Assembly: GCA_021783935.1 (NCBI GenBank)
Contig: JAJXTK010000402.1
Coordinates: 1-6,092, forward strand
DNA length: 6,092 nucleotides
From: Myxococcales bacterium
GTDB taxonomy: Bacteria; Myxococcota_A; Polyangia; Polyangiales; JADJMO01
Direction of reading: 5' to 3'
Below the pieces are notes generated by a model that made no database searches, was not told the DNA's origin, and saw nothing but the letters and a program-made list of their open reading frames with translations. The translations under genes and the position numbers were made by a program. Of this stretch, positions 3,828 to 6,092 are shown piece by piece; position 1 is the stretch's first letter, and each line of letters opens with the position of its first letter.

Positions 3828-6092
3828 CTACTCGGCCTCCGACGTCGCAAGGTCGTCGTCAGCGGGCGAGTCCGCCGCGGCGCCGGACTGGCCGTCGCTT
3901 GGCTCGTCGGCTCGCGAGTGAAAGCGCGCCGGCAGCCCGTGGCCCGGGGTCCGCCCGTACATGAGGAAATAGGCCACCGGGATCACGAACAGGCTGAAGA
4001 GGGTCGCGGCGAACAGCCCGAAGATCAGCGACCACGCGAGCCCTGCGAACACGGAGTCCTTCGTGATCGGCCAGGCGCCGAGGATGGCGGCGCCCGAGGT
4101 CAGCAGGATGGGGCGCAGCCGCACCGAGCTGCTCTCGATCAGCGCCTCGACGAGCGTGCGCCCGCGCGCGAGGGCGATGTGCACGAAGTCCACGATGACG
4201 ATCGAGCTTCGGGTCACGATCCCCGCCAGCGCGATCATCCCGATCATCGCCGGCGAGCTGAAGAAGAGCGGCGTCGCGAAGCCTCCCACCGAATGCTCGC
4301 CGAACTGGTTCAACAGCCAGAAGCCGGGCAGGACTCCGATGACCATGAGCGGGATCGCCAGCATGATGACCAGCGGCAACCGGAACGAGCCGGTCTGTTG
4401 GCTCAGCAGGACGTAGATGGCCAGGAGCGCGCCGACGAAGCCGACGCCGAGGTCGCGGAAGATGTTGATCGTCAGGCGCGTCTCGCCCTCGTCCCACCAG
4501 CGGAGCGTGATCCCCTCGGGCACCGCCCACGGCAGCCCGCCGCCCTTCTTCATCAACGTGCGCCCTGCGAGGGGCCGCGGCGTCGCGCCTTCGCCCGCGT
4601 TCGGCTCCTTCGCGAGCTCGTCGACCGAGCGCTGATCGGCGCGCACGTCGAGGATCGTCTCGACCGGCGGCCGGCCCGCCATCTCCGCCGTGACGTACGC
4701 GACGCGCTCGAGGTTGCGATGGAAGATCGTCTTGCTCTCCGTCTCGGCGTGCCACGTCCCGAGCTGCGAGATCGGCACGAGGTTCCCCTTCTGCCCGCGG
4801 ACCTGCAGCAGCGAGAGCTCGTTGCGGCTCGAGCGATCGGCGCGGTGCGTCCAGAGCACGATGGGGAGCGGATTGCGCTCGCCGGGCGCCGCGAGCTCGC
4901 CGGCCATCGTCCCGGAGAGCGCGAGCTTCAGGGTTCGGTCCACGTCGTCGGTCGTCACGCCGTTGAGGGCGGCCTTGGTCTTGTCGACGATGAAGACGTC
5001 CTTGTCTTGGTCCTCCTCAGCAGAGACGTCGACATCGACGACGCCGGGCTCGCGCGCGAGGCGCTTCTGCACCAGGCGGGCCGCGTCGATGAGCTGCGAG
5101 TAGCGGTGGCCCGGCTGCCCGTACACCGCGGCGACCACCGTCGACATCACCGGGGGCCCGGCGGGGAGCTCCACCAGCTTGAGCTTCACGCCGTCGCGAC
5201 GCGCGATCTCCTGCAGGTCTGCGCGAATGCGGAGCGCGATCTCGTGGCTCCCGGCGTTGCGCTCGGTCTTGTGAATGAGATTCACCCGAATGTCCGCCCG
5301 GTCCGCCGACTGGCGCAGCATGTAGCGGCGCGACATGCCGTTGAAGTCGAACGGAGAGGCGGTGCCGACGTAGGCCTCGAAGTCGGTGACCTCCGGGACG
5401 GTGCGCAAGTAGCTCTCGAAGTCGCGCGCGGCGGCGTCGGTGCGCTCGAGGCTCGTGCCGGTCGGCATGTCGAGCACGAGCAGGAGCTCGTCCTTGTTGT
5501 CGAATGGTAGCTGCTTCGGCTTCACCCTGCGGGTCGCGACGAGCAGCAGGCTCGCGACGAAGGCGACGCCGATGACGCCGAGGAAGGCGAAGGCGTTGCG
5601 CCGGCGCGCCACGAGCGGCGCGAGCAGCAGCCGAAAGCCCCGCTGCGCCCTCGAGGGCACGTCGACCGCCGCTGCATCCCCCTCGCGCGAGTTCGCGTTC
5701 GTCTTCGCGTGCGCACCGTGCGCGTAGCGGCGGCGCAGCACGACGTACGCGAGCCACGGCGTGATCGTGAACGACACGATGAGCGACATGAGCATGGCCA
5801 TCGGGACGTTGACGGCCATCGGTCGCAAGTAGTCGTGCATCTCCTCGGTCACGAAGAAGAGCGGTGCGAAGGAGATCATCACGGCGACCGTCGCGGCGAC
5901 CACCGGCGGCCGGACCTCGTTCACGGCCTCGATAACGATCTCGCGCGTAGCCTTGCCGGCGAGCGCGAAGTGACGGTGGATGTTCTCGACGTCGACGATG
6001 GGGTCGTCGACCAAGAGCCCGAGCGCGACCGTGAGCGCGAAGAGCGTCACGCGGTTGATCGAGAAGCCGAACAGGTAATTCACGGCGAGCGT
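3828..6092 (-). CDS. RND-superfamily efflux permease, 5' end beyond the window
   Basis: A proton-driven inner-membrane transporter subunit of the AcrB/RND type, which normally works with a periplasmic adaptor and an outer-membrane channel. About 754 residues are visible and the frame is open at 6092; full-length proteins are about 1,050, so roughly the first 350 residues are missing. Counting the GTG at 6083 as residue 1: TM4 carries VDDPIVDVENIHRH (25-38) with the proton-relay pair Asp26-Asp27, helices follow at about 60-78 and 90-116, TM7 is near 164-183, the second periplasmic porter/docking region spans about 185-535, and TM8-12 span about 540-708. TM10 reads GIVTRSSIVIVDF (621-633), with Arg where AcrB has its relay Lys. 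The heavy-metal (HME) signature DFGxxVDGxV is absent, so it is not a CzcA/CusA-type metal pump. An extra stretch of about 30 residues (485-518) precedes TM8. The C-terminus (722-751) is an acidic, probably disordered tail. No adaptor gene is visible; it may lie upstream. The substrate cannot be told. Confidence 0.92.
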   Translation of the reverse strand, partial: TLAVNYLFGFSINRVTLFALTVALGLLVDDPIVDVENIHRHFALAGKATREIVIEAVNEVRPPVVAATVAVMISFAPLFFVTEEMHDYLRPMAVNVPMAMLMSLIVSFTITPWLAYVVLRRRYAHGAHAKTNANSREGDAAAVDVPSRAQRGFRLLLAPLVARRRNAFAFLGVIGVAFVASLLLVATRRVKPKQLPFDNKDELLLVLDMPTGTSLERTDAAARDFESYLRTVPEVTDFEAYVGTASPFDFNGMSRRYMLRQSADRADIRVNLIHKTERNAGSHEIALRIRADLQEIARRDGVKLKLVELPAGPPVMSTVVAAVYGQPGHRYSQLIDAARLVQKRLAREPGVVDVDVSAEEDQDKDVFIVDKTKAALNGVTTDDVDRTLKLALSGTMAGELAAPGERNPLPIVLWTHRADRSSRNELSLLQVRGQKGNLVPISQLGTWHAETESKTIFHRNLERVAYVTAEMAGRPPVETILDVRADQRSVDELAKEPNAGEGATPRPLAGRTLMKKGGGLPWAVPEGITLRWWDEGETRLTINIFRDLGVGFVGALLAIYVLLSQQTGSFRLPLVIMLAIPLMVIGVLPGFWLLNQFGEHSVGGFATPLFFSSPAMIGMIALAGIVTRSSIVIVDFVHIALARGRTLVEALIESSSVRLRPILLTSGAAILGAWPITKDSVFAGLAWSLIFGLFAATLFSLFVIPVAYFLMYGRTPGHGLPARFHSRADEPSDGQSGAAADSPADDDLATSEAE

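Noticed and set aside
3576..5510. 644-codon open frame on the + strand opposite the RND gene
   Set aside because: Its translation is Arg/Asp/Glu/His-rich low complexity, typical of the antisense frame of a GC-rich gene, and it runs across the lipoprotein-RND gap. The minus-strand frame has clear RND motifs.
3828..6092. Naming the RND pump CzcA or CusA because of the neighbouring arsenic genes
   Set aside because: The HME TM4 signature is absent and VDDPIVDVEN is present. The ars genes are on the other strand, so a metal substrate is unsupported.

Overview
This is a high-GC window with strong GC bias at third codon positions, almost entirely coding. It looks like a chromosomal segment of a GC-rich, Gram-negative, proteobacterial or myxobacterial-type organism. 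The Gram-negative reading rests on an RND efflux pump, a lipobox lipoprotein and a CcmH-type periplasmic protein. Placement in Myxococcota is a guess from composition and gene style, not something the sequence proves.

Left part (about 1-2119, + strand): a two-gene arsenate-resistance module. The first gene is an ArsJ-associated glyceraldehyde-3-phosphate dehydrogenase. It lacks its first ~60 residues because the window begins inside it, and an in-frame TAG stands at positions 4-6. The second is arsJ, an MFS permease starting 13 bases after the GAPDH stop. In the established model the GAPDH uses arsenate in place of phosphate to make the unstable 1-arseno-3-phosphoglycerate, and ArsJ exports it.

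Middle and right part (2207-6092, - strand): three genes run toward arsJ. In transcription order these are a large RND-superfamily permease (5' end off the window), a secreted lipoprotein with an FmdE-like core (HTCGC motif), and a small CcmH-like membrane protein. The CcmH-like protein has a vicinal Cys-Cys instead of the usual CxxC. The intergenic gaps are 116 and 209 bases, so one operon is possible but not shown. Two perfect inverted repeats lie in these gaps. The RND pump lacks the heavy-metal (HME) TM4 signature and carries a VDDPIVDVEN motif, so a metal substrate should not be assumed.

arsJ and the CcmH-like gene are convergent across an 87-base gap holding one small GC hairpin. No tRNA, rRNA, CRISPR, insertion sequence or origin was seen, and no gene-free stretch exceeds 300 bases. 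The most unusual items are the RND / FmdE-like lipoprotein / CC-type CcmH neighbourhood and the stop codon inside the GAPDH reading frame.
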